A stretch of 64,000 nucleotides of DNA from the NCBI RefSeq assembly GCF_003946385.1, contig NZ_RHOE01000003.1, forward strand, positions 24,136-88,135, in the 5' to 3' direction. The notes beneath the pieces were generated by a model. The model saw only the letters and a program-made list of their open reading frames with translations, was not told where the DNA came from and ran no database searches. How positions within the stretch are numbered: the first letter of the stretch is position 1; every line of letters begins with the position of its first letter. Origin of the DNA: Loigolactobacillus zhaoyuanensis. GTDB lineage: Bacteria > Bacillota > Bacilli > Lactobacillales > Lactobacillaceae. Positions 18,455-27,110 of the stretch are shown piece after piece. Position numbers and translations under genes: made by a program.

Positions 18455-19789
18455 ATGGCAGCGAAATGGGAAAAAAAAGGCGCCACTGATGGTGAATTAA
18501 CCTTTGAAATTGAACAAGCAAAAATTAAAGAAGGTTTAGATCAAGCGTTTACGCGCGTTAAAAAGAATCTTAACGTTCCAGGTTTCCGTAAAGGTAAAGT
18601 TTCACGGCAAGTATTTAACACAATGTATGGTGAAGCTGCATTGTATGAAGATGCATTAAATATTCTTCTACCAGAAGCTTACCAAGCAGCAATTGATGAA
18701 ACTAAAATCGAACCCGTTGATCAACCACATATTGACGTTGACAGTATGGAAAAGGATCAACCTTGGGTTATCGTTGCTAAAGTAACGGTTAAGCCAGAAG
18801 CTACTTTAGGCGACTATAAGGGTATGAAAGTACCTGAACAGGATCGTACGGTAACTGATGAAGACGTTGATGCTGATATTGAAAGCAAACGTCAACAACA
18901 AGCTGAATTAGTTCTTAAAGAAGACGGTGCTGCTGAATCTGGCGACACAGTTGTAATCGATTATAAAGGAACTGTTGACGGTGAAGCCTTCGAAGGCGGT
19001 ACTGCCGATAACTATTCACTTGTATTAGGTTCTAACTCATTCATTCCTGGCTTCGAAGATCAATTGATCGGGCATAAAGCTGACGAAGATATTGATGTTA
19101 AAGTCACTTTCCCTGAAGACTATCAAGCTAAGGATCTAGCTGGCAAAGATGCTATTTTTGCAACTAAGATCCATGAAGTGAAGTCAAAGGAATTACCAGA
19201 ACTTGACGATGAATTTGCTAAGGACGTTGATGAAAACGTTGATAATTTAGCTGAATTAAAGGATAAAGTGCGTAAAGACTTGCAAGAAAGCAAGGATGAC
19301 GCTGCTACAGAAGCTGTTCAAGATGCCGCTATTCAAGCAGCTGTTGACAACGCAACTGTTCAAGATATCCCACAAGCGATGATCGATGAAGAAGTCCAAC
19401 GCCAAATGGATCAATACTTAGGTAACATGCAACGCCAAGGTATCGATCCTAAGATGTACTATCAATTAACTGGTACATCCGAAGACGACTTACGTAAACA
19501 ATTTGCCGGCGACGCTGAAACACGCGTTAAAACAAACTTGGTCTTAGAAGCAGTTGTTGCTGCTGAAGGTATCAAGCCAACCGACGAAGAAATTGAAGAA
19601 GAAGTCAAAAACTTAGCTGATGAATATGACATGGACGTTAAAGCTGTTCGTAACGCATTAACTGATGACATGTTAGGTCATGATATTGCAGTTAAGAAAG
19701 CAATTGAAATCATCACTGATGCTGCAGTTGAGTCAGCTGACGTTAAGCCAGCTAAGACCGATGATGCAGATACAGATGACGCTAAATAA
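18455..19789 (+). CDS. tig: Trigger factor chaperone/prolyl isomerase
   Basis: The ribosome-bound chaperone that meets nascent chains at the exit tunnel; 444 residues. The N-terminal ribosome-docking loop is [12 protein letters not shown], where the usual Pro after GKV is Ser. The central FKBP-type isomerase is marked by [20 protein letters not shown] and [16 protein letters not shown], and the C-terminal arms are helical and acidic, ending with an Asp/Lys-rich tail. Start ATG 18455 was chosen for GGAGGG just upstream; an earlier in-frame start has no such site. It has its own promoter and terminator. Confidence 0.96.
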   Translation: MAAKWEKKGATDGELTFEIEQAKIKEGLDQAFTRVKKNLNVPGFRKGKVSRQVFNTMYGEAALYEDALNILLPEAYQAAIDETKIEPVDQPHIDVDSMEKDQPWVIVAKVTVKPEATLGDYKGMKVPEQDRTVTDEDVDADIESKRQQQAELVLKEDGAAESGDTVVIDYKGTVDGEAFEGGTADNYSLVLGSNSFIPGFEDQLIGHKADEDIDVKVTFPEDYQAKDLAGKDAIFATKIHEVKSKELPELDDEFAKDVDENVDNLAELKDKVRKDLQESKDDAATEAVQDAAIQAAVDNATVQDIPQAMIDEEVQRQMDQYLGNMQRQGIDPKMYYQLTGTSEDDLRKQFAGDAETRVKTNLVLEAVVAAEGIKPTDEEIEEEVKNLADEYDMDVKAVRNALTDDMLGHDIAVKKAIEIITDAAVESADVKPAKTDDADTDDAK

Positions 19790-19873
19790 TTACAGCTCAC
19801 TTTAAATGCGGAGTAAGAGTCAGATACTTTTAGAACTAGCGGACTACAATACGCTGATCAGGGCAAAGGTAGT

Positions 19874-19911
19874 CGTTGGCTAAAAGCGCTGGCTTTTGCA
19901 ACGCATTTTTT
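19874..19911 (+). terminator. tig terminator
   Basis: A two-part stem (CGTTG / CAACG outside, AAAAGC / GCTTTT inside, small internal loop) is followed by six T. The remaining 180 bases up to clpX hold no gene that I can support, only a weak promoter candidate (TTGCTT at 19971 and TATGCT at 19993). Confidence 0.7.
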
Positions 19912-20092
19912 GTATCAGCATTTATGATCATAAATTGGATCAGTGTCAGAATACTGTTATTAAAAGCAGTTTGCTTTACCTTCTTGTTCGGGTATGCTAA
20001 AGTTTTCACTGTTGAAAGAATTGGCATATCCGTTGGCAAGTGTAAGTTTTTAAGGTAATATTGAGTTAAGAAATTAATAGGGGTTGATAGAT

Positions 20093-21343
20093 GTGTTCGA
20101 CAATACGGAAACGGATGGCCCTGTCAATTGCTCATTTTGCGGTAAGTCACAGGATCAAGTAAAGAAGATCGTTGCTGGACCTGGTGTTTACATCTGTAAT
20201 GAATGCATTGACTTATGTAAAGAGATCATTGATGAGGAATTCCAAGATGAAGCCTACAGTGATTTGCTTGAAGTACCGAAACCAATTGAAATTTTAAATA
20301 TTTTGAATCAATACGTGATTGGCCAAGACGAAGCGAAGCGTGCGTTAGCAGTTGCCGTTTATAATCATTATAAACGGGTCAATCAGATGGAAGTACAGAC
20401 GGAAAGCGATACTGAATTACAGAAAAGTAACATTTCGTTGATCGGTCCAACTGGTTCTGGTAAGACATTCTTGGCGCAGACATTGGCGCGGATTTTAAAT
20501 GTTCCGTTTGCCATTGCTGATGCAACAACGTTGACTGAAGCTGGTTACGTAGGTGAAGATGTTGAAAACATCCTCTTGAAATTGTTGCAAAATGCCGATT
20601 ATGATGTGGAAAAAGCCCAAAAAGGCATTATCTACATCGATGAGATCGATAAAATTGCGAAAAAGAGTGAAAATGTTTCGATCACCCGAGATGTTTCTGG
20701 CGAAGGGGTTCAACAAGCATTGTTGAAGATCTTAGAAGGAACAACAGCAAACGTACCGCCGCAGGGTGGTCGTAAGCATCCACAACAAGAGTTTATTCAA
20801 ATTGATACAACGAATATTTTGTTCATCGTTGGTGGGGCCTTTGACGGTATTGAAAATATCGTTAAGGAACGGCTCGGTGATAAAGTTATTGGCTTTGGCG
20901 GTTACGATGCTAAAGGCGTTGATGAGTCTAAGAGTCTGATGCAACAAGTCATTCCAGAAGATTTAATGAAATTTGGTTTGATCCCTGAATTTATCGGGCG
21001 GATTCCGATCATGGCTGCTTTGGAAAAATTAACTGAGGATGATTTGGTACAGATTCTAACTGAACCGAAGAACGCTTTAGTTAAACAATATACGAAGTTA
21101 CTTGGTCTAGATGATGTCGAGCTTGAATTTGAGCCTGGTGCTTTGCATGCCATTGCTCATGAAGCAATTGAACGTAATACAGGTGCACGGGGACTACGCT
21201 CGATCATTGAAGAAGTTATGATGGATATTATGTTTGATCTACCTAGTCGCGATGATGTGGCTAAAGCTATTATCACTGAAGATACTGTAGATGGAACTGG
21301 TAAGCCTAAGTTAGTTCTTACTGATGGTCAAAAGGCTTCTTAA
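20093..21343 (+). CDS. clpX: ClpX, ATP-dependent Clp protease ATP-binding subunit
   Basis: The AAA+ unfoldase that feeds substrates to ClpP; 416 residues. The N-terminal zinc-binding domain shows CSFCGKS and CNECIDLC. Walker A is GPTGSGKT, Walker [10 protein letters not shown], and the pore region GGRKHP is present. The start is GTG 20093 (protein [17 protein letters not shown]), because AGGGG at about 20078-20083 is at the right distance; a TTG three codons earlier is too close to it. clpP is not in the window. An upstream region free of clear CtsR or CIRCE elements suggests ordinary SigA control. Confidence 0.97.
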   Translation: MFDNTETDGPVNCSFCGKSQDQVKKIVAGPGVYICNECIDLCKEIIDEEFQDEAYSDLLEVPKPIEILNILNQYVIGQDEAKRALAVAVYNHYKRVNQMEVQTESDTELQKSNISLIGPTGSGKTFLAQTLARILNVPFAIADATTLTEAGYVGEDVENILLKLLQNADYDVEKAQKGIIYIDEIDKIAKKSENVSITRDVSGEGVQQALLKILEGTTANVPPQGGRKHPQQEFIQIDTTNILFIVGGAFDGIENIVKERLGDKVIGFGGYDAKGVDESKSLMQQVIPEDLMKFGLIPEFIGRIPIMAALEKLTEDDLVQILTEPKNALVKQYTKLLGLDDVELEFEPGALHAIAHEAIERNTGARGLRSIIEEVMMDIMFDLPSRDDVAKAIITEDTVDGTGKPKLVLTDGQKAS

Positions 21344-21356
21344 ATTTTTTACTGAA

Positions 21357-21392
21357 GAAATGATTCAATTCACTGAATCGTTTCTTTTTTTT
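21357..21392 (+). terminator. clpX terminator
   Basis: An 11-bp stem (one G-U pair) GAAATGATTCA / TGAATCGTTTC followed by eight T. Confidence 0.88.
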
Positions 21393-21451
21393 GCATTAGG
21401 TATGCTAAAATGGTAAACAGTGATTGTGAAGTGGAAGTGGAGGAAAAACAA

Positions 21452-22039
21452 ATGCAGATTCAGGACGTGGAATTGGTGATCAGTGCCGTTGCACCAATGC
21501 AGTATCCTACTGATGGCTTACCCGAGATTGCGCTGACTGGCCGCTCTAATGTTGGTAAATCATCAATGATCAATAAATTGATCCAACGCAAAAAAATGGC
21601 ACGGACCTCAAGTACACCAGGAAAAACCCAGACGCTTAATTTTTATAAACTCAACGATGCTTTTTATTTTGTCGATGTTCCTGGTTATGGCTACGCGAAA
21701 GTTTCTAAAACAGATCGTGAAAAATTTAGCCAAATGATCGAAACTTACTTACAGGAACGGCAAACGCTACGTGGTGTGATCTCATTGATCGATGTACGCC
21801 ATGAACCGACGAAAGATGATCTGGCAATGTATAATTATCTGCAATTCTTCGGTGTGCCCGTACTGGTGGTTGCAACTAAGGGAGATAAAGTTCCACGGGG
21901 CAAGTGGAATCAACGCGAAAGCAAATTAAAAAAAGCGTTGCAATTGAATCAAACCGATGAATTAATTGTTTTCTCCAGCACATCAGGAATTGGCGCTGAT
22001 CAAATCTGGCAATGGGTTGAATCGCATTTAACTGACTAG
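21452..22039 (+). CDS. engB: Ribosome biogenesis GTPase EngB (YsxC/YihA)
   Basis: A circularly ordinary TRAFAC GTPase of 195 residues required for large-subunit assembly. Motifs are GRSNVGKSS (G1), [10 protein letters not shown] (G3) and ATKGDK (G4). The start is ATG 21452, with GTGGAGG 8 bases upstream. The upstream in-frame extension covers the Shine-Dalgarno and is not coding. It follows clpX as in most Firmicutes. A TATGCTAAAAT element at 21401-21411 is a possible -10, but no -35 box is clear. Confidence 0.96.
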   Translation: MQIQDVELVISAVAPMQYPTDGLPEIALTGRSNVGKSSMINKLIQRKKMARTSSTPGKTQTLNFYKLNDAFYFVDVPGYGYAKVSKTDREKFSQMIETYLQERQTLRGVISLIDVRHEPTKDDLAMYNYLQFFGVPVLVVATKGDKVPRGKWNQRESKLKKALQLNQTDELIVFSSTSGIGADQIWQWVESHLTD

Positions 22040-22068
22040 TAAATAATTTTTAGAAAGCAGGAGTATGT

Positions 22069-22371
22069 GTGGAATTTAATGATTATCAAAAGTTAGCTAA
22101 TCGCACTTTATTGGGTAACGAGCAGGTTTTAACTAATTGTGCGTTGGGCTTAGCGAGTGAGAGCGGCGAGGTCATTGATTTGATCAAAAAATACACTTTT
22201 AACGGTGAAGACTTGAAGCGGGATGAATTAGTCAAGGAAATGGGTGACGTGCTTTGGTACCTATCACAGGTGGCTGAGTGGGCTGATATTCCGTTTGACG
22301 ACGTCGCACAACAAAATATCACTAAATTAAATGCGCGCTACGGCAAGCAGCTTGATGCTAAAAAGCAATAA
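22069..22371 (+). CDS. MazG-like nucleotide pyrophosphohydrolase
   Basis: A 100-residue all-alpha NTP pyrophosphatase of the MazG/dUTPase-2 superfamily. The metal-binding ExxE and ExxD helices are visible as ASESGEVIDLIKK and VKEMGDVLWYLSQVAEW. Such small single-domain forms hydrolyse non-canonical or excess nucleotides; the substrate cannot be inferred. Start GTG 22069 follows GCAGGAG. It lies 29 bases after engB and ends at the bidirectional terminator. Confidence 0.8.
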   Translation: MEFNDYQKLANRTLLGNEQVLTNCALGLASESGEVIDLIKKYTFNGEDLKRDELVKEMGDVLWYLSQVAEWADIPFDDVAQQNITKLNARYGKQLDAKKQ

Positions 22372-22400
22372 AAAAAATACGACATATGTCGTATTTTTTT
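22371..22400. terminator. Bidirectional terminator (30-bp palindrome)
   Basis: A perfect palindrome: seven A, TACGACAT, then the complement ending in seven T. It ends the MazG-like gene on the plus strand and the SDR gene on the minus strand, touching both stop codons. Confidence 0.9.
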
Positions 22401-23160
22401 ATTTTTCTAACCAACCACCGTCGATTGGGATGACGCTACCGTGGATATAGTCGGCTGCTGAACTGGCCAAGAAGAGACTTAAGGCAGCAACTTCTTCTGG
22501 TTGGGCCCAACGCTGGGCGGGTGTTTGTAGCGCAACTTGGTGTGCCATCTTAGCATCACCAAGAAAATCGGCTGCATTCATCGGTGTGTCAATTGCGCCT
22601 GGAGCAATACAATTAGCACGGATTCCGGAAGCTGCGTAGTCGTAGTCAATTTGTTTGGTCAAACCAATAACGCCGTGTTTAGCAGCGGTATAGGCAATAC
22701 CGCCGCCGCCAGCGACTAAACCGGCAATTGAGGCCATATTGATGATGACCCCATGTTGTTGCTGTAGCATCTGCGGCAACAGTGCTTGGGCGCAAAGGAA
22801 TTGACTGGTTAAGTTAGTCGCTAAAATCGTATTCCAACTGGCTAGATCAGTGTCCAATAAAGGCTTATAAGCGTCGAGAATTCCAGCAGTGTTTAGCAAC
22901 AACTCGATCTGGCCAAATTGTTTGATGGCATGTGCTACGCTATCGCTGATTGCTTGAGCATCACGTACGTCAACTTGTTCAAAATAGAATTTTTGCGGAT
23001 ATTGTTGTTGAAGTTGGGTGATCATTGGATTCACATGACGATCAATACCAAATACGGCGACGTCTTGCGCTAAAAAGGCCACTGCTTGCGCGTGGCCAAT
23101 ACCGGAAGCAACGCCAGTGATGAAGGCATGCTGCTGGATGAGTTCAGGATAATTAGCCAT
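22399..23160 (-). CDS. SDR family oxidoreductase (FabG-like)
   Basis: A 253-residue classical short-chain dehydrogenase. The cofactor motif is TGVASGIG (residues about 15-22), with FGIDRH after the second strand. The usual NNAG reads LNTAG. The catalytic Ser is in NMASIAG and the Tyr/Lys pair in YTAAKHG. The substrate is unknown; databases usually call this type 3-oxoacyl-ACP reductase, but it is not beside fatty acid genes. Its ATG shares one base with the DUF2829 stop codon (TAATG on the minus strand), so translation should be coupled to that gene. Confidence 0.85.
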   Translation of the reverse strand: MANYPELIQQHAFITGVASGIGHAQAVAFLAQDVAVFGIDRHVNPMITQLQQQYPQKFYFEQVDVRDAQAISDSVAHAIKQFGQIELLLNTAGILDAYKPLLDTDLASWNTILATNLTSQFLCAQALLPQMLQQQHGVIINMASIAGLVAGGGGIAYTAAKHGVIGLTKQIDYDYAASGIRANCIAPGAIDTPMNAADFLGDAKMAHQVALQTPAQRWAQPEEVAALSLFLASSAADYIHGSVIPIDGGWLEK

Positions 23161-23384
23161 TATTCAACAATTTGCCAATCTGTGGCTAGTAGGTCACAGC
23201 TGGTTGGTTGAAACATGGATAAACTAGGTGTTTCGTCAGTTTTAATCAAAAAGTAGGGATTGATGGCAGCTCCTTGATAAGTCGCATCGGCCACTAAGAA
23301 AATATATTGTTCGCTGCCGCCCCAGCCGCTGCGAATTACTTTTTTGCCGCTGGATAATAAGGGTAAGGCTTCATTAAAGGTCAT
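23160..23384 (-). CDS. DUF2829 domain protein (Tad2-like)
   Basis: A 74-residue single-domain protein. It opens MTFNEALPLLSSGKKVIRSGW, ends LLATDWQIVE and contains PYFLIKT, the pattern of the DUF2829 family. Members of this fold include the phage anti-Thoeris protein Tad2, which binds a cyclic ADP-ribose-type signal. DUF2829 proteins also occur in bacterial chromosomes with no known role, so the anti-defence function is only a possibility. No phage genes surround it. The Shine-Dalgarno AGGAG overlaps the stop codon of the small frame just upstream (23397-23444). Confidence 0.75.
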   Translation of the reverse strand: MTFNEALPLLSSGKKVIRSGWGGSEQYIFLVADATYQGAAINPYFLIKTDETPSLSMFQPTSCDLLATDWQIVE

Positions 23385-23396
23385 GGATTAACGCTC

Positions 23397-23444
23397 CTAT
23401 TCATAATTGAGATAATATTTCGTTGCCGAAATACTTATTTTCAT
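23397..23444 (-). CDS. Candidate 15-residue peptide, repeat copy 1
   Basis: The same peptide MKISISATKYYLNYE with the same Shine-Dalgarno, ending TAG. The last bases of this stop codon overlap the AGGAG that serves the DUF2829 gene, so ribosomes ending here could re-initiate there. Function unknown. Confidence 0.35.
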   Translation of the reverse strand: MKISISATKYYLNYE

Positions 23445-23501
23445 AAACGGATGTCCTTCCTCGCAACGTTGTATAAAGACTACAACTAGTCGGACAGGCT
23501 C

Positions 23502-23549
23502 TTATTCATAATTGAGGTAATATTTCGTTGCCGAAATACTTATTTTCAT
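23502..23549 (-). CDS. Candidate 15-residue peptide, repeat copy 2
   Basis: On the minus strand GAGGAAGG sits 10 bases before ATG, and the frame reads MKISISATKYYLNYE then TAA. The twin in the other copy encodes the identical peptide. The two differences between copies inside the frame (TAC/TAT and TAA/TAG) leave the product unchanged. It may be a translated leader peptide or a chance frame within a structured RNA. Confidence 0.35.
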   Translation of the reverse strand: MKISISATKYYLNYE

Positions 23550-23659
23550 AAACGGATGTCCTTCCTCGCAACGTTGTATAAAAGCTACAACTAGTCGGAC
23601 AGGCTCCTATTCATAATTAAGGTAATATTCATTGCTTGTTGCAAGTCTGTTTGTCCAGT

Positions 23660-24151
23660 TTATTCAGTTAGATCGATCCGTTTAGCTAAAACATAAAATA
23701 AAAGGGCACCGATCACCAGAGAAAACAATTCGCCTAAAGCGACGCTGAAGTAAGTTGGCCAAAACGGCAGTTTGCTGACGATATGAAGTTCTAAGGCAAC
23801 ACTCCACATGGCGATCGTGCAAATAATGGTACTAGCCGCGAGTTTAGCTGCCAAGTGCTTTAAATGGCGACTAACATAATAGCTAATAGTTGTCATGGCT
23901 AATGTGCCTAGCGTACCAAAAATAATATCAATAATGCCTAGTGGTGAAAATAAATTAACAATGGCACAGCCAATCGTTAAAGCCCAAATATAACGTTTGT
24001 TGAAAATTGCTAAATGATTCAGCATTTCCGAAAAACGTAATTGTACCGCACCGAAACTCCATGGGGCGACGAGCATGGTGATCACAATATAAAGTGCTGC
24101 GATCACACCAATTTTAGTTAGTGAGCTGGTTTTGATCCGAGTTTTTTCCAT
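23660..24151 (-). CDS. queT: QueT-type queuosine precursor transporter
   Basis: A 163-residue membrane protein with five or six helices, the S-component of an ECF-type importer for preQ0/preQ1. The family block WSFGAVQLRFSEMLNHLAIF is clear near residues 31-50, as is the GTLGTLAM segment. It needs the shared EcfAAT module encoded elsewhere. Start ATG 24151 has GGAGG 10 bases upstream. That Shine-Dalgarno abuts the A-rich tail of a preQ1-I-type riboswitch, so translation should be switched off by preQ1. The gene ends just before the 105-bp repeats with no terminator. Confidence 0.9.
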   Translation of the reverse strand: MEKTRIKTSSLTKIGVIAALYIVITMLVAPWSFGAVQLRFSEMLNHLAIFNKRYIWALTIGCAIVNLFSPLGIIDIIFGTLGTLAMTTISYYVSRHLKHLAAKLAASTIICTIAMWSVALELHIVSKLPFWPTYFSVALGELFSLVIGALLFYVLAKRIDLTE

Positions 24152-24160
24152 AGAAAATAG

Positions 24161-24202
24161 CCTCCTAGTTTTTTATTATGGTGGGATAGTCACGAACCAC
24201 CA
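24161..24202 (-). promoter_or_regulatory. preQ1-I-type riboswitch controlling queT
   Basis: Minus strand: stem TGGTGG / CCACCA closes a 12-base loop beginning TTC. It is followed by the A-rich tail TAATAAAAAACTA running straight into GGAGG. Size, loop length, tail and target gene match preQ1 class I aptamers such as the one before Bacillus queC. The pseudoknot pairing between loop and tail was not obvious by eye. Overlap with the Shine-Dalgarno implies translational control. Confidence 0.78.
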
Positions 24203-24230
24203 CTGACAATTAGTCAGACTTGCATTGTTA

Positions 24231-24239
24231 AGTATAACA
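24231..24239 (-). promoter_or_regulatory. queT promoter (extended -10)
   Basis: Minus strand TGTTATACT, an extended -10 box, about 28 bases before the aptamer. A second small hairpin (CTGAC / GTCAG) lies between them. No clear -35 box. Confidence 0.6.
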
Positions 24240-24266
24240 AACTCTGTCGTTAAGGGAAAATTTTGT

Positions 24267-24302
24267 TAAAAAAATAGTCAAAGCACTAGGTCAGCTTTGA
24301 CT
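24267..24302 (-). terminator. Terminator of the 47-residue gene
   Basis: Minus strand stem AGTCAAAGC / GCTTTGACT (9 bp, 9-base loop) then ATTTTTTT. Confidence 0.88.
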
Positions 24303-24311
24303 AGGTTAAGT

Positions 24312-24455
24312 TTATTTTTCTGGTGCTGCTTTTTTAGTGACTTTGGTTTCCTTTGGCTTTTTGGCCACTGGCTTTTCAACTGGTTTTTTTGGATCTAAGG
24401 CGAATTTATCAAACAATTCATTTAGTGTATTATCTTGCTTCATGGTTAATCCCAT
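24312..24455 (-). CDS. Small basic protein, SPJ_0845-like
   Basis: A 47-residue protein, MGLTMKQDNTLNELFDKFAL followed by a Lys/Pro/Ala-rich tail ending KKAAPEK. The short helix plus charged tail resembles the small SPJ_0845-type proteins of Lactobacillales, of unknown function; that match is from memory and tentative. I chose the ATG at 24455 because AGAAAGG lies 9 bases upstream; longer frames to 24512 contain this site. A -10-like TATAAT is at 24502-24507 on the minus strand. It is monocistronic, with a strong terminator. Confidence 0.6.
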   Translation of the reverse strand: MGLTMKQDNTLNELFDKFALDPKKPVEKPVAKKPKETKVTKKAAPEK

Positions 24456-24639
24456 TACACTCATCCTTTCTGCTTCATAATTAATTTTGTTCATTGCGGT
24501 TATTATAAACAACAGGTTGCTTTCATATGTTCCTATTCTAGCAGAAAAGCTTTTTTTTTGCTCAGATTAGTCCTGTAAATTTTTTAAAATGTATAGTTAG
24601 AATTGTTTATGCATTAATTTAATTATTTAGTGGATATAC

Positions 24640-24668
24640 TTGCATAAAAAATCATCATCGAGTATAAT
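24640..24668 (+). promoter_or_regulatory. Promoter of the glutamine-type transporter operon
   Basis: TTGCAT, 17 bases, then a perfect TATAAT. The leader of about 70 bases can fold into a nested hairpin (CCATG / CATGG around CTGG / CCAG, 24691-24726) before the Shine-Dalgarno. Confidence 0.85.
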
Positions 24669-24745
24669 CGAGCTATTGAATCATAAAAAGCCATGTTTTT
24701 GGTCTGGAAATCATCCAGTAGCATGGAGCAGAGGTAGGTTATCAC

Positions 24746-26209
24746 ATGAAAAAAATAATGAGTTGGTTAATGTTGGCGTTCACCGTCAGCGTTGCAATGC
24801 TGGGCGTTTTCGCACAACCAACACAGGCAGCAACGGATGATTCATTGGCACGAGTACAAGAAAAAGGGACCTTAGTCATGGGGACAAGTCCTGACTATCC
24901 GCCATATGAATTTTTAGTTAACCGTGGCGGTAAAGAACGAGTTGTCGGCATGGATGTTGATATCGCTAAGAAAATCGCTAAAGATCTAGGCGTGAAATTA
25001 GTGATCAAGCAAATGGATTTTGATTCTTTATTAGTCGCATTGGAAACTAATAAAGTCGATATGGTCATTTCGGGGATGTCACCAACAGCGGCACGGAAAA
25101 AGAGTGTTGATTTCTCCAATGTCTACTATAAAGGTGGTCAATCGATCATCATCAATAAGGCTGATAAAGGGTTATACAAAGACAGAACTTCCTTCCAGAA
25201 TAAAGCCATGGGTGCGCAAACTGGGAGTATCCAATTCAACTTAGGTAAGAAGCAAATCAAAGGCTCGAATATGAAAGGTTTAGCCAAAATCAGCGATTTG
25301 ATTTTAGCCTTGAAGAGTCACAAGGTTGAAGGGGTGATCATGGAAACTCCTTCCGCGCAAGCTTATGTTGATAATGATCCTGATTTAGCCATGATCAATG
25401 GTAAGTTTAGTCTAGGTAGTGGTGAAAATGATACTGCTATTGGCTTCAAAAAAGGTTCGACTTCGTTGGTTAACGAAGTCAACAAATCAGTTGATCAAAT
25501 TAACAAACAGAAGTTAACGAAGACTTATTTGAAGCATGCTGGAACCTACATGAAAACGAACACGAAAAACACGAGCATGTGGCATTATACGAGCTATTTC
25601 GTTAAAGGGGTCGAATATACTTTACTGATCACGGTGATCGGTGTTATTTTCGGGATTTTGCTCGGTGTCCTTTTTGCCTTAATGCGTTTAAGCAAGATCA
25701 AGTTGATCCATTTCTTAGGTGTGGCGTATATTGAATTTGTTCGGGGCACACCATTGATGATCCAAGTGATGTTCGTGTACTTCGGGATCGGACTATTTAT
25801 CAATATTCCAGCCTTGATTGCAGGGATCATTGCTGTTTCTCTGAACTCAGCAGCTTATGTTGCCGAAATCATTCGGGGCGGGATCAACTCAGTGGCTAAA
25901 GGGCAAACGGAAGCCGCACGGAGCTTAGGTTTAAGCCAACAACAAACTTTTGTTAGTGTGATCTTCCCACAAGCGTTGAAAAATATTTGGCCAGCATTAG
26001 GGAACGAATTTGTTTCCCTGATCAAGGAAAGCTCGATCGTCTCGATCATTGGGGTCACCGATCTGATCTATCAATTAAAAGCAGTCCAAACGGCGACTTA
26101 TAAAGGGGTTATCCCGATCGTAGTTGCCATGGTGATCTATTTTGTTATGACCTTCAGTTTATCCAAAGTATTGAACCACTACGAGAGGAAGATGAAGCAC
26201 GATGCCTGA
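24746..26209 (+). CDS. Amino acid ABC transporter, fused substrate-binding and permease protein
   Basis: A GlnP-type fusion of 487 residues. The signal peptide or anchor is [20 protein letters not shown]. One periplasmic-type substrate-binding domain of SBP family 3 follows (residues about 30-265, with [12 protein letters not shown] and [15 protein letters not shown]). The C-terminal His/Glu/Gln-type permease domain has five helices and the [14 protein letters not shown] coupling loop. Lactococcal GlnP has two binding domains; this one has a single domain. Likely substrates are glutamine, glutamate or another polar amino acid. It overlaps the ATPase gene by 8 bases. Confidence 0.92.
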   Translation: MKKIMSWLMLAFTVSVAMLGVFAQPTQAATDDSLARVQEKGTLVMGTSPDYPPYEFLVNRGGKERVVGMDVDIAKKIAKDLGVKLVIKQMDFDSLLVALETNKVDMVISGMSPTAARKKSVDFSNVYYKGGQSIIINKADKGLYKDRTSFQNKAMGAQTGSIQFNLGKKQIKGSNMKGLAKISDLILALKSHKVEGVIMETPSAQAYVDNDPDLAMINGKFSLGSGENDTAIGFKKGSTSLVNEVNKSVDQINKQKLTKTYLKHAGTYMKTNTKNTSMWHYTSYFVKGVEYTLLITVIGVIFGILLGVLFALMRLSKIKLIHFLGVAYIEFVRGTPLMIQVMFVYFGIGLFINIPALIAGIIAVSLNSAAYVAEIIRGGINSVAKGQTEAARSLGLSQQQTFVSVIFPQALKNIWPALGNEFVSLIKESSIVSIIGVTDLIYQLKAVQTATYKGVIPIVVAMVIYFVMTFSLSKVLNHYERKMKHDA

Positions 26210-26942
26210 AATGATTACGATTGAGAATATTAATAAAAAATTTGGCGACACAGAAGTTTTAAAGGATTTAAACGGTAAAGTTGAAAAAGGTCAAGTGATC
26301 TGTGTGATCGGACCATCTGGTGGTGGTAAAAGTACGTTCTTACGCTGCCTGAACATGCTAGAACAACCAACCAGCGGTAAAATCGTGTTTGAAGATTCTG
26401 AATTAACATCATTAAATGAAAGTCAGATCAACCAACTCCGTGAAAAAATGGGAATGGTGTTCCAGAGTTTCAATCTATTCTCTAACATGACGGTGGTTGA
26501 AAACGTTAAGTTAGCGCCAGTTAAAGTTAAGAAGATGACTGATGCAGCGGCTCAAGAATTAGCGCTTAAATTGTTGGATCAAGTTGGTTTAGCCGAAAAA
26601 GCAGATAACTATCCGGCTAGTCTTTCTGGTGGGCAGCAACAGCGGGTAGCGATCGCCCGGGCGTTAGCAATGAATCCTGATGTAATGTTGTTCGATGAAC
26701 CCACATCAGCATTAGATCCAGAAATGGTTGGCGAAGTGTTGAAAGTTATGCAAGACTTAGCCAATCAAGGGATGACCATGGTTGTGGTGACCCACGAAAT
26801 GGGCTTCGCCAAAAACGTGGCCGATGAAGTTTGGTTTATGGACGGTGGCGTCTTTGCTGAAAAGGGTACGCCTGACCAAATCTTTGAGCATCCACAAAAT
26901 GAACGGACACAAGATTTTCTAGCTAAAATTCTTGAAGCATAA
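26202..26942 (+). CDS. glnQ: Amino acid ABC transporter ATP-binding protein (GlnQ-type)
   Basis: The 246-residue ATPase of the importer. Walker A is GPSGGGKST, the Q-loop VFQSFNLF, the signature LSGGQQQR, Walker [13 protein letters not shown] and the H-loop VVTHE. This is a polar amino acid uptake ATPase of the GlnQ/HisP group. Start ATG 26202 lies within the end of the permease gene, preceded by GAGAGGAAG, so the two are coupled. A terminator follows 3 bases after the stop codon. Confidence 0.94.
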   Translation: MPEMITIENINKKFGDTEVLKDLNGKVEKGQVICVIGPSGGGKSTFLRCLNMLEQPTSGKIVFEDSELTSLNESQINQLREKMGMVFQSFNLFSNMTVVENVKLAPVKVKKMTDAAAQELALKLLDQVGLAEKADNYPASLSGGQQQRVAIARALAMNPDVMLFDEPTSALDPEMVGEVLKVMQDLANQGMTMVVVTHEMGFAKNVADEVWFMDGGVFAEKGTPDQIFEHPQNERTQDFLAKILEA

Positions 26943-26945
26943 TGA

Positions 26946-26973
26946 AAAAGCTGGCCTAGGCCAGCTTTTTTGC
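26946..26973 (+). terminator. Terminator of the amino acid transporter operon
   Basis: An 11-bp stem AAAAGCTGGCC / GGCCAGCTTTT with a minimal loop, then T-rich. Confidence 0.9.
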
Positions 26974-27110
26974 GTATTGGTAAGCTGAGTGCTTGCTTTT
27001 CCGGCTAGACGCGTTAAAATATAAAAGCGAACATGCGTACGTTACCTGGGCTTCCATAGCTAAGCGTACTTAAACAACTTTAATTTATAAAGCAGAAAGG
27101 CTGTTTTAGT

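Larger units (their letters stand above)
23393..23628. repeat. 105-bp tandem repeat, 2.2 copies
   Basis: Copies span 23393-23497 and 23498-23602, with a partial third copy at 23603-23628. The two full copies differ at only a few positions. On the minus strand each carries GAGGAAGG, then ATG and a 15-codon frame, plus two hairpins: GTTGTA / TACAAC, and TATTTCG / CGAAATA closing a GCAA tetraloop. It fills the gap between queT and the DUF2829 gene, with no terminator inside. Confidence 0.95.

Noticed and set aside
19876..20058. 60-codon frame between tig and clpX
   Set aside because: It begins inside the tig terminator stem and has no ribosome binding site.
23393..23628. CRISPR array
   Set aside because: Whole 105-bp units repeat with no unique spacers; there are no cas genes nearby.
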